From Staphylococcus piscifermentans (GTDB lineage Bacteria > Bacillota > Bacilli > Staphylococcales > Staphylococcaceae): 64,000 nucleotides of DNA. Below the pieces are notes generated by a model. That model worked only from the letters and a program-made list of their open reading frames with translations. It did no database searches and had not been told where the DNA came from. The stretch covers positions 1,550,001 to 1,614,000 of the forward strand of contig NZ_LT906447.1 of the NCBI RefSeq assembly GCF_900186985.1, read 5' to 3'. Below are positions 40,308 through 53,110 of the stretch, in pieces (the stretch's first letter is position 1; each line of letters starts with the position of its first letter). The position numbers and the translations under genes are program-made.

Positions 40308-41237
40308 ATGGCAACTACAGCAACTACTCATCCAAATGAAAACAAAGCTCTTGTGGATCAAAATAAAGTTGAAAAAAATATTTCTAGTCGAATTACTAAA
40401 AATAAAGTGCTTAAATGGGTATTCTTCGCTTGTACTATGATAGGCCTACTTGTTTTAGCAGCTTTATTAATCAATACCTTAATCAAAGGGGTTCCATATT
40501 TAAAACCTTCGTTCTTTACTAACTTCTCATCTTCAATGCCGCAAATGGCAGGTATTAAAGGTGCATTAGTCGGAACACTATGGTTGATGATAACAATTAT
40601 ACCGATTTCAATTATCTTAGGTATCGGAACAGCTATCTACTTGGAAGAGTATGCAAAAGCTAATGCATTTACAAACTTTATTAAAATCAGTATTTCAAAC
40701 TTAGCTGGTGTGCCTTCAGTAGTATTCGGTTTATTAGGACTTACAATTTTCGTTCGCGGTATGGGCATTGGTGCCTTATCACTTGGACAATCAATTTTAG
40801 CAGCAGCTTTAACAATGTCATTACTGATTTTACCGGTTATTATCGTTTCAAGCCAAGAAGCCATTCGTGCTGTACCTAAATCAGTGCGTGAAGCTTCATA
40901 CGGATTGGGCGGCAACAAATGGCAGACGATTTATAAAATAGTATTGCCAGCAGCTTTGCCTGGTATCTTAACTGGTTTCATCCTTGCATTATCACGCGCA
41001 TTAGGTGAAACTGCACCATTAATCTTAATCGGTATTCCAACGATTCTACTGCGCTTACCAAGCAGTATCTTCGACCAATTCCAAGCAATGCCGATTCAAA
41101 TTTATAACTGGGCAAAAATGCCGCAAGAAGCATTCCAGCACGTTGCATCAGCAGGTATCATCGTGTTATTAATTCTCTTACTTGCAATGAACGGTTTAGC
41201 AATTTTCTTAAGAAACAAATTCAGTAAAAAATATTAA
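40308..41237 (+). CDS. pstA: phosphate ABC transporter permease PstA
   Basis: A 309-residue membrane permease with about six helices. The EAA loop is SVREASYGLGGNKWQTIYKIV. A soluble N-terminal tail of about 35 residues precedes the first helix. The GAGAGGAG ribosome-binding site lies within the end of pstC, one base before the ATG region, suggesting coupled translation. It partners with PstC and PstB. Confidence 0.95.
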   Translation: MATTATTHPNENKALVDQNKVEKNISSRITKNKVLKWVFFACTMIGLLVLAALLINTLIKGVPYLKPSFFTNFSSSMPQMAGIKGALVGTLWLMITIIPISIILGIGTAIYLEEYAKANAFTNFIKISISNLAGVPSVVFGLLGLTIFVRGMGIGALSLGQSILAAALTMSLLILPVIIVSSQEAIRAVPKSVREASYGLGGNKWQTIYKIVLPAALPGILTGFILALSRALGETAPLILIGIPTILLRLPSSIFDQFQAMPIQIYNWAKMPQEAFQHVASAGIIVLLILLLAMNGLAIFLRNKFSKKY

Positions 41238-42151
<914 letters not shown>

Positions 42152-42152
<1 letters not shown>

Positions 42153-42799
42153 TGACAGTTATCCGTCAACATTACGAAGAGCAGTTAAAAGATCTAATCA
42201 GAGATCTGCGCGCTCTTGGCGTCAAAGTTTACTACAGTATTGAATGTGCTGTAGTATCTTTGAGCAAAGAAGACCGCAACTATGCGCGTCAAGTCATTAA
42301 ACGTGATTTAGATATTAACCAATTAGAAGATGAAATCAATGAAAAAGTAATTATGCTGATTACCAAACAACAACCGATTGCAACTGATTTAAGAATGATG
42401 ATTGCAGCTTTAAAAATTGCTTCTGAATTTGAACGTATTGGAGATAATGCCGCAAGCATTGCTAAAATACGTAAACGTGTTAAAATTACCGATCATTATA
42501 TTTTGACACGCTTGAAAACAATGGGGAACTTGGCGTTACTCATGCTTAAGGACCTTGATACAGCGTTTAGAAATAAAGATGTAACTTTAATTTTAGAAAT
42601 TATCGAACGAGATAAAGATATTGATGATTTATACAAAGACATTGTCAATACAACTTATCTTATTGATAACGATCCTTTTGTAGCAGGGCAAGCTCATTTA
42701 GCAGCAAGACAGTTAGAAAGAATGGGTGACCATATTGCTAATATTGCCGAAAACATTTATTACTACATTACAGGAGAAACATACGAATCATACGTATAA
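42152..42799 (+). CDS. phoU: phosphate signalling protein PhoU
   Basis: A 215-residue all-helical protein made of two three-helix bundles. Each bundle carries a metal-binding E/DxxxD-type motif, seen in FERIGDNAASIAK and LERMGDHIANIAEN. PhoU couples PstSCAB to the PhoPR system and restrains phosphate uptake and phosphate-starvation signalling. The TAATG overlap with pstB couples translation. It is the last gene of the operon. Confidence 0.95.
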
Positions 42800-42803
42800 A
42801 TAA

Positions 42804-42838
42804 ACAAGGAGCCAGGACATCGGCTCCTTGTTTTATGT
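42804..42838. terminator. bidirectional terminator between phoU and pepF
   Basis: ACAAGGAGCC and GGCTCCTTGT arms with an eight-base loop containing GGACAT, followed by TTTT. It serves both convergent genes. Confidence 0.85.
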
Positions 42839-42846
42839 TCTCTTAC

Positions 42847-44661
42847 TTATTTTGTTTCACTATCAATTTCTTTAGTCAATACTTCTAGTTCATCCACTAA
42901 CGAACCGATATAAGAAATTGTTTCTCTTAATGGTGCATCTGTTGTGATATCAATACCTGCAGTTTCAGCTAACTCTACTGGAGATTGACTGCCGCCTGCT
43001 TTTAAAGTGTTCAACCAATCTTCAACTGCTGGCTGTCCTTCATTTTTAATACGTTGAGACATTACCGTACCAATTGTTAAACCAGCTGAATACGTATAGG
43101 AGTATAATCCCATATAGTAATGCGGTTGACGCATCCATGTCAGTTCAGCACCATCAGTAATCTCAACTGCATCTCCGAAGAAATCTTGATATACCTTTCT
43201 TGTAATTTGATTTAATGTAGCCGCCGTTAAGGATTCACCTTGGTCGACTAAACGATATACTTCACGTTGATAAGCCGCTTCTAACAAATGCGTTACCATA
43301 TTATGGTAATAAGTACGTGAAATAATCGATCCGATTACCCAGCGCTTGAATTTCGGATCATCACTGCTTTCAAATAAATAATTCGACATTAACATCTCAT
43401 TCATAGTAGAAGGTGCTTCTACAAAGTACATTGAAGCTTCAGATTCTAAGAAGTTTTGATGACTTTGCGCTAAGTTGAAATGTCCTGCATGACCTAGTTC
43501 ATGTGCTAATACAAATGTTTCGTTCATTTTTCCAGTCCATGAAATAAAGACATAACTGTGAGAAGCGAAAGGACTTGCACAGTAGGCACCAGTTTCTTTG
43601 CCTTTATTTTGCGCGAAATCAATCCAGCGATCTTCATATGCATCTTGTACCATTTGCAAATAATCATCGCCTAAAATTTTCAATGCATTAAAGATATACT
43701 CTTTAGAATCTTCAACTGAAATTTCAGGTTCATAGGATGGATCAATTGAAATTTTCAAATCTTCGAATTTCATCTTTTCCAATCCATGCACTTCTTTAAG
43801 CAATGTGGCATAACGTTGCATAATTGGTGCTAACTCACTCATAATCACATCGATTTGACGGTCATACATTTCTCTTGTTACTTCTTGTTCCTCAAGCAGA
43901 TAATCAATAACAGAATCATAGCCTCTTAAATCCGCTTCAATTTTCTCTTGTTGTACATGCGTATTATAAATAGCTGCTGTAGTATTTTGATATTGACGTA
44001 GCGCATCGCTGAAGTAACGGAAACTTTTACGACGAAATTCAGTATTCGGATTATCTTCGTATTCATTTTCGAAAGTCGCATAATCTAAAGGATATTGTTG
44101 GTTATCTACTTCAAATGCCTCGAAATGAATATCCAGCATTTTTGTAATCCCGTACATGTCATAAGCTGCGCTAAAAGTAGGGGAAAGTGCTGCTAATGTT
44201 TTTTCTACCTCGTAAGAAAGTTGATGCGGTTTACGCTGTTTTAATTTTTTCAAGTAATGTGGATATGGTGTTTCAGCAATGAGTTGATCCAACTGTGCAT
44301 CAGATAATGCCAGAATTTCCGATTCAACAAATGCCAGATTACTGGCAATCTTGCCATAAGAAGTGCTTAATTTCGCACTGAGTTTTTGTCCCGCTTCATC
44401 TGTCGTATCTACGCTATAACGCATTTCAGCATAGTTGCCGAGGCGATCAATCTGAATTAAAATTTCACTGAGTTCAGGCAGAGCGGCCTTTACATTCTCC
44501 ACTGTATTCAGTTGGCCGGCATATTGATGATTAAAACGTTCTGTTGTTTTGAATACTTCTTCTAAAGTTTGGTAAAATGCCTCATCTGATTGAAATAAAT
44601 CAGACAAATCCCATTTTTCCTGCTCGGGAATATCTTTTCGTAATGGTAATCCTTGGCTCAT
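42847..44661 (-). CDS. pepF: oligoendopeptidase F
   Basis: A 604-residue cytosolic M3B zinc metallopeptidase that degrades short peptides. The zinc motif is AHELGHAGHF, and the downstream glutamate ligand is in SEASMYFVEAPST. The start is ATG at 44661 (MSQGLPLRKDIP), with GGAGG 8 bases upstream, and an earlier in-frame ATG at 44679 lacks a good ribosome-binding site. It is a single gene, convergent with phoU and divergent from the small membrane protein gene at 44826. Confidence 0.95.
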   Translation of the reverse strand: MSQGLPLRKDIPEQEKWDLSDLFQSDEAFYQTLEEVFKTTERFNHQYAGQLNTVENVKAALPELSEILIQIDRLGNYAEMRYSVDTTDEAGQKLSAKLSTSYGKIASNLAFVESEILALSDAQLDQLIAETPYPHYLKKLKQRKPHQLSYEVEKTLAALSPTFSAAYDMYGITKMLDIHFEAFEVDNQQYPLDYATFENEYEDNPNTEFRRKSFRYFSDALRQYQNTTAAIYNTHVQQEKIEADLRGYDSVIDYLLEEQEVTREMYDRQIDVIMSELAPIMQRYATLLKEVHGLEKMKFEDLKISIDPSYEPEISVEDSKEYIFNALKILGDDYLQMVQDAYEDRWIDFAQNKGKETGAYCASPFASHSYVFISWTGKMNETFVLAHELGHAGHFNLAQSHQNFLESEASMYFVEAPSTMNEMLMSNYLFESSDDPKFKRWVIGSIISRTYYHNMVTHLLEAAYQREVYRLVDQGESLTAATLNQITRKVYQDFFGDAVEITDGAELTWMRQPHYYMGLYSYTYSAGLTIGTVMSQRIKNEGQPAVEDWLNTLKAGGSQSPVELAETAGIDITTDAPLRETISYIGSLVDELEVLTKEIDSETK

Positions 44662-44825
44662 GTCGCATTCCTCCTGCAATTTTTAATTTCACTATAGCTA
44701 AATTATACAGCAAGCAATCTGTGAAAGCATCTCACGCCATTCCTATATAGTTTTGATTTAATATACTTTAAGGTACAATAAGAAGAAAGAATGATTATGC
44801 TCATATTGATGAGAGGAGTAACATA

Positions 44826-45170
44826 ATGACGATTTTTGATATGCCAAATTATTTATGGATTTCAGTAATTGCGGTACTAATAGTTACTGCGTTCTGCGGT
44901 CTAGCTTTAAGTAAATGGGTTGCGCCTGCAATTGCGACATTTATCATACTAGGCGTACAGGCATTCTTTATTCCAAACTTTGAAAAAATTACGTATCAAC
45001 CATTATTAGGATATGCCGCGTTTATGGCTATTATCAGCTTAATTGAAAGTTTCCTAATATGGTATTTCACTAGAGGTTGGAGACGCAGACGACTAGAAAA
45101 ACGTTTAGCAAAAGCAGAGCGTCAATCTGATGAACGTCAAGAACGCCTACAACGTCATAATCGAAAATAA
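44826..45170 (+). CDS. small membrane protein with basic tail, unknown function
   Basis: A 114-residue protein with three hydrophobic helices (about 10-32, 34-52 and 60-85). A strongly charged C-terminal tail (about 88-114) rich in Arg, Lys, Glu and Gln probably forms a cytosolic helix. No family was recognised with certainty. Its genes occur at this place, beside pepF, in staphylococci. It has a GAGAGGAG ribosome-binding site and its own terminator. Confidence 0.75.
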   Translation: MTIFDMPNYLWISVIAVLIVTAFCGLALSKWVAPAIATFIILGVQAFFIPNFEKITYQPLLGYAAFMAIISLIESFLIWYFTRGWRRRRLEKRLAKAERQSDERQERLQRHNRK

Positions 45171-45184
45171 CGCGTAGCAAGATA

Positions 45185-45222
45185 GGGGAATGAGACAGCA
45201 CTTTGTCTCATTCCCCATTTTT
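45185..45222 (+). terminator. terminator after the small membrane protein gene
   Basis: Perfect arms GGGGAATGAGACA and TGTCTCATTCCCC with a six-base loop and a T run. A member of the dispersed family. Confidence 0.88.
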
Positions 45223-45336
45223 AATTCGAAAGTGTAAGTATACTCATTTGAAATTATAATTTAAGATTTTCTTTAATATAATATAGATTAGTATTATAAT
45301 ATTAAAGCAGAGTGTAATGCAGAAAGGATGATTACA

Positions 45337-46824
45337 TTGAAAAAAATAATCTACTCTACCGCTGCAACAACGTTATTGCTTGCAGGTTGCAGTAATGGAG
45401 GAAATCAACATAACCAAGCTAATAATTTAAATATCGAACTTCCATTAAAAACGAATACATTAGCTCCTTATGATACAGATGTTCCCGTTTCAATCGGCGC
45501 TGCCGAAACCCTTTTTAAAACTTTATCTGACGGTAAGATCCAGCCATACCTCGTTAAATCTTATCAACAGCCATCTGACGATACTTTAAAACTCACATTA
45601 AAAAACAACATCAAATTCCAAAATGGACATCACTTAACAGGAGAAGCAGTGAAAAATAGTTTAGAAAAAGGGTTAAAAGACAGTGATTTGCTTAAAGCAA
45701 CACTTCCCATTCAATCTATACAAGCATCCGGCCAAGATGTCACTATCAAAACTAAGGGGGCTTTCCCTGAATTAGTATCTGAACTCGCAAGTCCATTTAC
45801 TGCAATTTATGATACTAATGCTAAAACAGACGTTAAAAAAACACCAGTAGGGACAGGGCCTTATGCGATTAAAGATTTCAAACGCTCTCAAAAAATTGAT
45901 TTGAACCAAAACAAAGACTATTGGCAAGGCAAGCCTAAATTAGAACATCTCGACGTGACCTTTAATGAAGATGGCAGTTCACGTACGGATCATGTATTAT
46001 CTGGAAAAACCGACATTACTACAAATGTTCCAGTTGATAAAATTAAATCGGTAAAAGATTCTGATAAAGCATATTTGAAAGCTACTTCAGGATTCAGAAC
46101 TTCCTTACTGCTATATAACCATACCAGCACTAAAATGACCAAGGAAGTTAGAGAAGCGCTGGATAATATTATTAATCGTGATCAAATCACTTCTAAAATT
46201 GCAGATAATTATGCCAAACCAGCTACAGGTCCATTCAATACTAAATTAGACTTTATCCAAGATAAAACAGTACCTAAACAAAATATAGAAAAAGCCAAAG
46301 CATTGATGGAAAAAGCAGGTTATTCAAAAAAACATCCTCTTACTATAAATGTGTCTTCTTATTCTGGTCGTCCTGAATTGACTAAAATAGCTCAAGTGAT
46401 TCAATCTGACGCTAAAAAAGCGTATATCAATATTAAAATACAAAATGTAGATGATATTGAAGGCTTCTTGAAAAATAAAAAAGATTGGGATGCTTCAATG
46501 TATAGTTTCGGTACTATCCCACGTGGCGACACTGGTTACTTCTTCAATATGGCTTATAAAAAAGATGGTGCAGTAAATAAAGGAGCTTATCATAATCAAA
46601 AAGTAGATCAATTAATTGATGAATTAAATCATACAGTGGATAAAAATAAACGTCATGCACTTACAAACGAAATTTTAGAAGTATCTAAAAAAGATATACC
46701 TAACAGCTATATCACATATAATGATCAAATTGACGCTATCAACAAAGACGTTCAAAACTTTAAAGTAACCCCTGAAGGCATTTACTTAATTGATTATAAG
46801 GTAGATAAACAAAAGCATGATTAA
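45337..46824 (+). CDS. nikA: nickel/peptide-type ABC transporter substrate-binding lipoprotein
   Basis: A 495-residue SBP_bac_5 lipoprotein. The signal peptide MKKIIYSTAATTLLLAGC has the lipobox LLAGC with Cys18 as the lipid site. The binding fold includes FQNGHHLTGEAVKNSLEK and PVGTGPYAIKDF. The start is TTG at 45337, 7 bases after AAAGG, because the in-frame ATG at 45328 overlaps the ribosome-binding site. The family includes nickel, metallophore and oligopeptide binders. The nickel label follows from the NikBCDE-like genes behind it and is moderately supported. It overlaps nikB by 8 bp. Confidence 0.78.
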   Translation: MKKIIYSTAATTLLLAGCSNGGNQHNQANNLNIELPLKTNTLAPYDTDVPVSIGAAETLFKTLSDGKIQPYLVKSYQQPSDDTLKLTLKNNIKFQNGHHLTGEAVKNSLEKGLKDSDLLKATLPIQSIQASGQDVTIKTKGAFPELVSELASPFTAIYDTNAKTDVKKTPVGTGPYAIKDFKRSQKIDLNQNKDYWQGKPKLEHLDVTFNEDGSSRTDHVLSGKTDITTNVPVDKIKSVKDSDKAYLKATSGFRTSLLLYNHTSTKMTKEVREALDNIINRDQITSKIADNYAKPATGPFNTKLDFIQDKTVPKQNIEKAKALMEKAGYSKKHPLTINVSSYSGRPELTKIAQVIQSDAKKAYINIKIQNVDDIEGFLKNKKDWDASMYSFGTIPRGDTGYFFNMAYKKDGAVNKGAYHNQKVDQLIDELNHTVDKNKRHALTNEILEVSKKDIPNSYITYNDQIDAINKDVQNFKVTPEGIYLIDYKVDKQKHD

Positions 46825-47803
46825 AAAAATCCTTTTCAGATTAGGACAAATGGTGATTGTATTGTTTGTCCTGTCTACGCTTACATTTATTCTGATGAAA
46901 CTATCGCCTGGCGATCCTGTCAATAAACTATTGCATATTGATGTGGCTAATGTTTCGCAAGATAAAATCGATGCTGTCAGAGATAAATTAGGATTGAATC
47001 AGCCTATACTCATACAGTGGTGGGAATGGTTTACACGTATCCTGCATTTAGATTTCGGCAAGAGTATCCAAACGGGTGAACCTGTTACCTCTGAATTGCT
47101 TTATTTTACACCGCCGACATTAATAATTGCTGGCTGCACTTTACTAGTTACATTTATCGTTTCTGTCAGCTTAGGAACATTAGCAGCCTTTAAATATCAT
47201 ACTTGGATTGATCAGACAATCAGAATTTTGACTTCAGCTTTTGTCAGTATTCCTTCATTTTTCTTAGGTATACTTTTAATTTATCTCTTTTCACAAAAGC
47301 TGCAGTTATTACCAGCCTCAGGGATTGATTCGGCTGCCGGTTATATTATGCCTGTGATCGCTTTGAGTATCGGATTATGTGCTTATCATGTACGTTTAAT
47401 GCGCTCCACCTTGATTGATTTATATCAAAGTAAAGAGGTAGCCGCTTCTAGAGCACGCGGAATGTCAGAACGATATATTCTCTTTTCCGATATCTTCAAA
47501 CCTGCTTTAATTCCTGTGATTTCTATTTTAGGCATGTCAATCGGCGGTCTGATCGGTAGCACGGTGGTCATTGAAAACTTATTTGACATACCGGGAATCG
47601 GCTCTTTCTTAGTAGAAAGTATCCGTTCCAGGGACTATCCTGTGGTGCAAGGTGCCGTTTTAATGATTGGCTGCTTTGTCGTAATCGCTAACGCCTTAAC
47701 TGATATTATTGTACTCTTTTTAGACCCTAAACAGCGCTATACTCCAATGAAAAAGAAAACTTGGTGGGGCGGTTCGCGTAAAGGGCAGGTGAAACAGCGA
47801 TGA
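46817..47803 (+). CDS. nikB: Nik/Opp-type ABC permease B
   Basis: A 328-residue permease with six helices of the DppB/NikB type. The N-terminal TM has the family motif [17 protein letters not shown], and the ATPase-docking EAA loop is [19 protein letters not shown]. It overlaps nikA by 8 bp and nikC by 4 bp, so the operon is tightly packed. In S. aureus the gene set next to pepF (opp2) was shown to import nickel, which is the basis for the name. Confidence 0.82.
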   Translation: MIKKILFRLGQMVIVLFVLSTLTFILMKLSPGDPVNKLLHIDVANVSQDKIDAVRDKLGLNQPILIQWWEWFTRILHLDFGKSIQTGEPVTSELLYFTPPTLIIAGCTLLVTFIVSVSLGTLAAFKYHTWIDQTIRILTSAFVSIPSFFLGILLIYLFSQKLQLLPASGIDSAAGYIMPVIALSIGLCAYHVRLMRSTLIDLYQSKEVAASRARGMSERYILFSDIFKPALIPVISILGMSIGGLIGSTVVIENLFDIPGIGSFLVESIRSRDYPVVQGAVLMIGCFVVIANALTDIIVLFLDPKQRYTPMKKKTWWGGSRKGQVKQR

Positions 47804-48615
47804 AATTCAAATGGAAAAACCTTATTTTTTATTTATTTTTCATTTACTTATTACTCTTAGTGATTTTGCAGTTCACTACCTCTACGGACAAAGCATTGAG
47901 TGTCAACTTGGACCAAGCGCTCCAAAATCCAAATCTCCATCATTGGCTCGGAACTGATGATTATGGAAGAGATTTATACGCACGTTTAGTTATTGGTGCT
48001 CGCTATACTTTAGCGATTGCACTCATGACCCTCGTAATGATAGTGCTGATTGGTGTACCTTTAGGTTTGATAGCCGGTTATAAAAAAGGATTTATTGACA
48101 GCATGATTATGCGTATTATCGATATAGGTTTAGGTATTCCAGAATTTGTCTTAATGATCGCTTTCGCTAGTTTCTTTAAACCTAGTATTTGGAATCTGGT
48201 CATCGCAATCACTGTCTTGAACTGGATGACTTATACTCGTGTAACGCGAGCTATAGTTAATACTGAAATGAGTAAAAATTATATCCAGTTAGCGCGACTT
48301 TTTCATACACCCACTCGTGTTATCATTTTTAAACATCTCTTACCTCAAGTGATACCTTCATTAATCGTCTTAATGATTGTAGACGTGGGTAAAATTATAT
48401 TGTATATCTCTTCATTATCATTCCTAGGATTAGGTGCGCAACCGCCATCTCCAGAATGGGGAGCAATGCTCTCTGCAGGTCGAGATTTCATGACTCAGCA
48501 TCCGATAATGTTGATTGCGCCTGCCTTTATGATCGCATTAACTATTTTATTATTTAACTTAGCGGGCGATACTTTACGTGACAGACTATCTGAAAAGAGG
48601 GATTTGTATGACTGA
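47800..48615 (+). CDS. nikC: Nik/Opp-type ABC permease C
   Basis: A 271-residue DppC/NikC-type permease with about six helices. [20 protein letters not shown] is the typical N-terminal domain motif (given as a landmark), and [19 protein letters not shown] is the ATPase-docking loop. It overlaps nikB by 4 bp (ATGA) and nikD by 8 bp. A near-repeat of the start region of nikD lies in its last codons. Confidence 0.82.
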   Translation: MKFKWKNLIFYLFFIYLLLLVILQFTTSTDKALSVNLDQALQNPNLHHWLGTDDYGRDLYARLVIGARYTLAIALMTLVMIVLIGVPLGLIAGYKKGFIDSMIMRIIDIGLGIPEFVLMIAFASFFKPSIWNLVIAITVLNWMTYTRVTRAIVNTEMSKNYIQLARLFHTPTRVIIFKHLLPQVIPSLIVLMIVDVGKIILYISSLSFLGLGAQPPSPEWGAMLSAGRDFMTQHPIMLIAPAFMIALTILLFNLAGDTLRDRLSEKRDLYD

Positions 48616-49399
48616 TTATCTCTTGCAGCTGCATCATTTAAATATTACAGATAGCAACGGTAATTATCTTATTAGAAACTTGAATTTAGATATTTTAAGA
48701 GACAATGTCAATGTTTTGATTGGGCAAAGTGGCTCTGGCAAAAGTTTGACGGCAAGTGTACTGGTACAACAATATCCGAGTGCTTTAACTGTTTCCTTTG
48801 ACAGTTATCTCTACCAACAACAATCTATCGACAATGTAAAACGATTGTTAGGGAATAAAATTGGTTATATCTCGCAAAATTATGCCTACAGCTTCAATGA
48901 CCATACCAAACTTAAAAAACAACTCTTAGCCATTTACCGTACGCACCGTGATGTCTCTAAAGCTGAGGCGCAGCAACAAATCAAAAGGGCACTTGGATGG
49001 GTCAATTTAGACAGCACAGAAATTTTAGAGAAATATCGCTTTATGCTTTCTGGGGGCCAGCTAGAAAGAGTCTATATAGCAAGTGTTTTAATGCTAGAAC
49101 CTGAACTGATAATTGCAGATGAACCTACAGCAGCCTTAGATGTTATAAATGGTAAACGTATAATGGATTTAATACAACATATTGCTAAAGAACATCATAC
49201 AACGTTGCTGCTTATTACGCATAATCTCTCGCATGTTTTAAAATACGCTGATTATATCAATATCATTAAAAACGGTGAAATGGTTGAACAAGGTTCAGCA
49301 AACTATTTTAAGACTGCGAAGTTGCAACCTTATACGCAACAATTATTCAATGCTCGAAGTAAGTTGATTAGGAAGGAAGATCATCATGCTGAAACTTAA
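48608..49399 (+). CDS. nikD: Nik/Opp-type ABC ATPase D
   Basis: A 263-residue ATPase with Walker [10 protein letters not shown], signature [10 protein letters not shown] and Walker [14 protein letters not shown]. The start is ATG at 48608 ([10 protein letters not shown]) behind AGAGGG. An in-frame GTG at 48578 gives a ten-codon extension that itself begins with MTDYL, reflecting a short local duplication. It overlaps nikE by 14 bp. It energises import with NikE. Confidence 0.82.
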   Translation: MTDYLLQLHHLNITDSNGNYLIRNLNLDILRDNVNVLIGQSGSGKSLTASVLVQQYPSALTVSFDSYLYQQQSIDNVKRLLGNKIGYISQNYAYSFNDHTKLKKQLLAIYRTHRDVSKAEAQQQIKRALGWVNLDSTEILEKYRFMLSGGQLERVYIASVLMLEPELIIADEPTAALDVINGKRIMDLIQHIAKEHHTTLLLITHNLSHVLKYADYINIIKNGEMVEQGSANYFKTAKLQPYTQQLFNARSKLIRKEDHHAET

Positions 49400-50078
49400 A
49401 AATGTATCTTTTTCATATGCAGAACAACCTGTATTAGAGCACCTCAATTTGGCGATATCGGCAGGGGAGCTGATAGGAGTTATAGGGGAGAGTGGTTCAG
49501 GTAAAAGCACTCTTATGGAACTAATACTAGGAGAATTGGAACCTGATGAAGGGATAATAGATAGCAATACACAACGTATTCTGCCGATCTTCCAACAAGC
49601 TTCACAAAGCTTTAATCCTAGACAGCGACTTAAAATTGCTTTACAAGAACCATTGAAATACTATGCTAATGCCGAAAAATCTTTCGACCAAATTGTATTG
49701 CCGTTGATGGAACAGCTGGATTTAGATAAATCGTTATTAAATCGTTATCCAGGCCAAGTCAGCGGCGGTCAATTACAACGCTTTAATGTTCTGAGAACTG
49801 TAATGTTGCAGCCGGATATATTAATTTGTGATGAGATTACAGCCAGTTTAGACGTTATAGCAGAAAATAAATTAATCGACATATTAAAACAAATTCATGC
49901 TGAACAACAATCTACGATGATCATGATTTCACATGATATTGCTGTATTAAATCAGATAGTTGATCGGATAATTGTTTTAAATAAAAGAACTATTGTGGAT
50001 GATTTCAAAACTCAAGATTTGTTTAGCGATGAACGTAATGACTATACCAAAGCATTAATCGATGTCTATCAAGAATAA
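49386..50078 (+). CDS. nikE: Nik/Opp-type ABC ATPase E
   Basis: A 230-residue ATPase with Walker A GESGSGKST, signature VSGGQLQRF and Walker B ILICDEITASLDV. It is the second ATPase of the NikBCDE importer. The start lies inside the end of nikD behind GGAAGGA. It lacks the C-terminal oligopeptide domain of longer OppF proteins, in keeping with NikE. It is the last gene before a strong terminator and the dif region. Confidence 0.82.
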   Translation: MLKLKNVSFSYAEQPVLEHLNLAISAGELIGVIGESGSGKSTLMELILGELEPDEGIIDSNTQRILPIFQQASQSFNPRQRLKIALQEPLKYYANAEKSFDQIVLPLMEQLDLDKSLLNRYPGQVSGGQLQRFNVLRTVMLQPDILICDEITASLDVIAENKLIDILKQIHAEQQSTMIMISHDIAVLNQIVDRIIVLNKRTIVDDFKTQDLFSDERNDYTKALIDVYQE

Positions 50079-50084
50079 CGTAGC

Positions 50085-50119
50085 AAACACACCAGATATA
50101 GAAGGCTGGTGTGTTTTTT
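50085..50119 (+). terminator. nikABCDE terminator
   Basis: AAACACACCAG and CTGGTGTGTTT arms followed by six T. Confidence 0.9.
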
Positions 50120-51229
<1,110 letters not shown>

Positions 51230-51751
51230 ATGTCAACTAAAAACATCAGATGGTCAAGTTTGCTTATCGGGATCTTATTTGCGATTATCGCTATTTTAGC
51301 TGTAAGTTTTCCAGTTCAAAATATTTATGCTATTACTTGGCTCATTGGTATTTTCTTCATTGCTAATGGTATTATGGAGTTATTCTTTAGACGTTTAACT
51401 AAAGCTTTCGTAGGAATTTCAAGCGGTTGGATTCTCCTATTAGGTATCTTAAATATCATTTTCGGTATTTTACTTATTATCTTTCCAGGTGCGGGTTCAA
51501 CATTTATTATTTATCTATTTGCTTTTTGGTTTATCTTCAGCTCTGTGCTTGGAATTTTTGTGGTTACACCTGAAGAACGAACAAGCAAATGGTATCATTT
51601 CTTCTCAGTGCTCGTTAATATTATTGGCGTGATTGCAGGTATTATCTTGCTCTTCAATCCGTTATTAGGTGCATTTGCTGTGGCTTTCTTCGTCAGTGTA
51701 ATGTTCTTACTCATCGGAATCAACTATATTTTTGATGCATTCGCACATTAA
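51230..51751 (+). CDS. HdeD/DUF308-family membrane protein
   Basis: A 173-residue integral membrane protein with six hydrophobic helices, arranged as three related pairs of the DUF308 type (for example LLIGILFAIIAILAVSFPV and WILLLGILNIIFGILLIIFPG, given as landmarks). The family includes the acid-resistance protein HdeD, but the biochemical role is unknown. The start is ATG at 51230 behind AAAGAGGTG, and an upstream in-frame ATG at 51194 lacks a ribosome-binding site. It is the first gene to the right of dif. Confidence 0.85.
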   Translation: MSTKNIRWSSLLIGILFAIIAILAVSFPVQNIYAITWLIGIFFIANGIMELFFRRLTKAFVGISSGWILLLGILNIIFGILLIIFPGAGSTFIIYLFAFWFIFSSVLGIFVVTPEERTSKWYHFFSVLVNIIGVIAGIILLFNPLLGAFAVAFFVSVMFLLIGINYIFDAFAH

Positions 51752-51755
51752 TATA

Positions 51756-51805
51756 AAAAAAGAGTGCTTTTGAGGGATTTTTCCTTAAAAGCACTCTTTT
51801 TTTAT
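51756..51805. terminator. bidirectional terminator between the DUF308 gene and femB
   Basis: AAAGAGTGCTTTTGAGG and CCTTAAAAGCACTCTTT arms flanked by A and T runs on either side. Confidence 0.9.
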
Positions 51806-51824
51806 TCATCACTACCCTACTCTA

Positions 51825-53084
51825 TTACTTTTTAATTTTCTTTCTTACATTATCTAAAGTAGTAAAAATCCAATATTTCACTTTTTGAATAGGTTTATAG
51901 AAGTCACCGATCAACTCTTCAATTTGCACATTAAATCCACGCTTGAAGCGGTACACTCCGTAGTCTTCACTGTCTTCAGTAAAATCACCTGATAAACCAT
52001 AGAAATTATATCTATCGTAGCCATGTTCAAAGCAATAGTTAATCATATACCAATGCATCATATAAGGACCCATGTATTGGTTGTATTTTTCAGAAGAACC
52101 GCCTGAGAAATAATTGACTTCATACGCGTTTGTAAAGTAAACACCTGCAGCTAAGTCAAGGATTGAGCCGTCTGTTTGGCGCAATTCACTCGCTTTAAGC
52201 AATTCTTTTTGATCATGATCAATTTGTTTATCTAGTTCAGAAATTTTCTTCAGTTGTTTATCTGATTTATTTTCTTTAGCCATCATTTGATCGCGGCGAC
52301 TTTCTTTGTCGTTAAGCCCTTCTTGCAATGATTTAATATATTCATCTAAATCAATGTAAGCTAATGGTACTAATACTTTATCACCGTAGTGTTCGATAAA
52401 GTTTTTAAAATAATCGTCTGTTTTTGAAGCGAATCCTGCACGCTCTTCAGTCTCACGATAAAGTTTAAAGAAACGATCCAATTCATCTGGACCTAAGAAC
52501 TTCACTTTAACGCCATGGTTAATTGCTTTATTGATATTACGTTTACGTTGGCTATCAAATTTCTTTTTGATAGAGGCAGGTGTTTCATCTTTTAAATCTA
52601 GTACACCCATCCAACGCACTTGACTTGATGAATCGTACTGTGTTGTAAAGCCGTGGTGTTGATAACCATGCGCTTTAAATAAGTTCACGATTGCATCATT
52701 TTGTTGACGGCTTGGGAAAGGATTAATATCTTTGTCGTAAATGTGATAAATCCAGTATGGATCTAATTTAACATAAAGACATTGATGTTGGCGTAAGTAC
52801 TTTTCTAACTCCCGCAAATAAAATTCGACTAATCCTAAGTCGCTATAATCCATAACTGGACCACGATTTGAATAATAAACATAACTTCCCATAGTCGGTA
52901 TTTTAGAGAATAAACTTGCTGCGATTACTTGGTTGTCATCATTCTTAATCCCTAATAACACTACTTCAAAACCGTCAGCTTCACGTGTCCCTATGTTCTC
53001 TTTAGTTTGAAAATAGTGGCTTTCAAGTGATGGATTTTGAACAAAATTGTCGTATTCTTTAACTGTCAACTCTGTAAATTTCAT
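51825..53084 (-). CDS. femB: aminoacyltransferase FemB
   Basis: Adds glycines 4 and 5 of the pentaglycine bridge to lipid II, using Gly-tRNA, on the inner membrane face. The 419-residue length equals that of S. aureus FemB. Two GNAT-like halves are interrupted by a coiled-coil arm (about residues 240-300, rich in Lys, Asp and Glu). [26 protein letters not shown] near the C-terminus is the family signature (landmark). It is 26 bp downstream of femA and ends at a bidirectional terminator. Confidence 0.95.
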   Translation of the reverse strand: MKFTELTVKEYDNFVQNPSLESHYFQTKENIGTREADGFEVVLLGIKNDDNQVIAASLFSKIPTMGSYVYYSNRGPVMDYSDLGLVEFYLRELEKYLRQHQCLYVKLDPYWIYHIYDKDINPFPSRQQNDAIVNLFKAHGYQHHGFTTQYDSSSQVRWMGVLDLKDETPASIKKKFDSQRKRNINKAINHGVKVKFLGPDELDRFFKLYRETEERAGFASKTDDYFKNFIEHYGDKVLVPLAYIDLDEYIKSLQEGLNDKESRRDQMMAKENKSDKQLKKISELDKQIDHDQKELLKASELRQTDGSILDLAAGVYFTNAYEVNYFSGGSSEKYNQYMGPYMMHWYMINYCFEHGYDRYNFYGLSGDFTEDSEDYGVYRFKRGFNVQIEELIGDFYKPIQKVKYWIFTTLDNVRKKIKK

Positions 53085-53110
53085 TGATTTATTTCCCTTC
53101 TACCATATGT

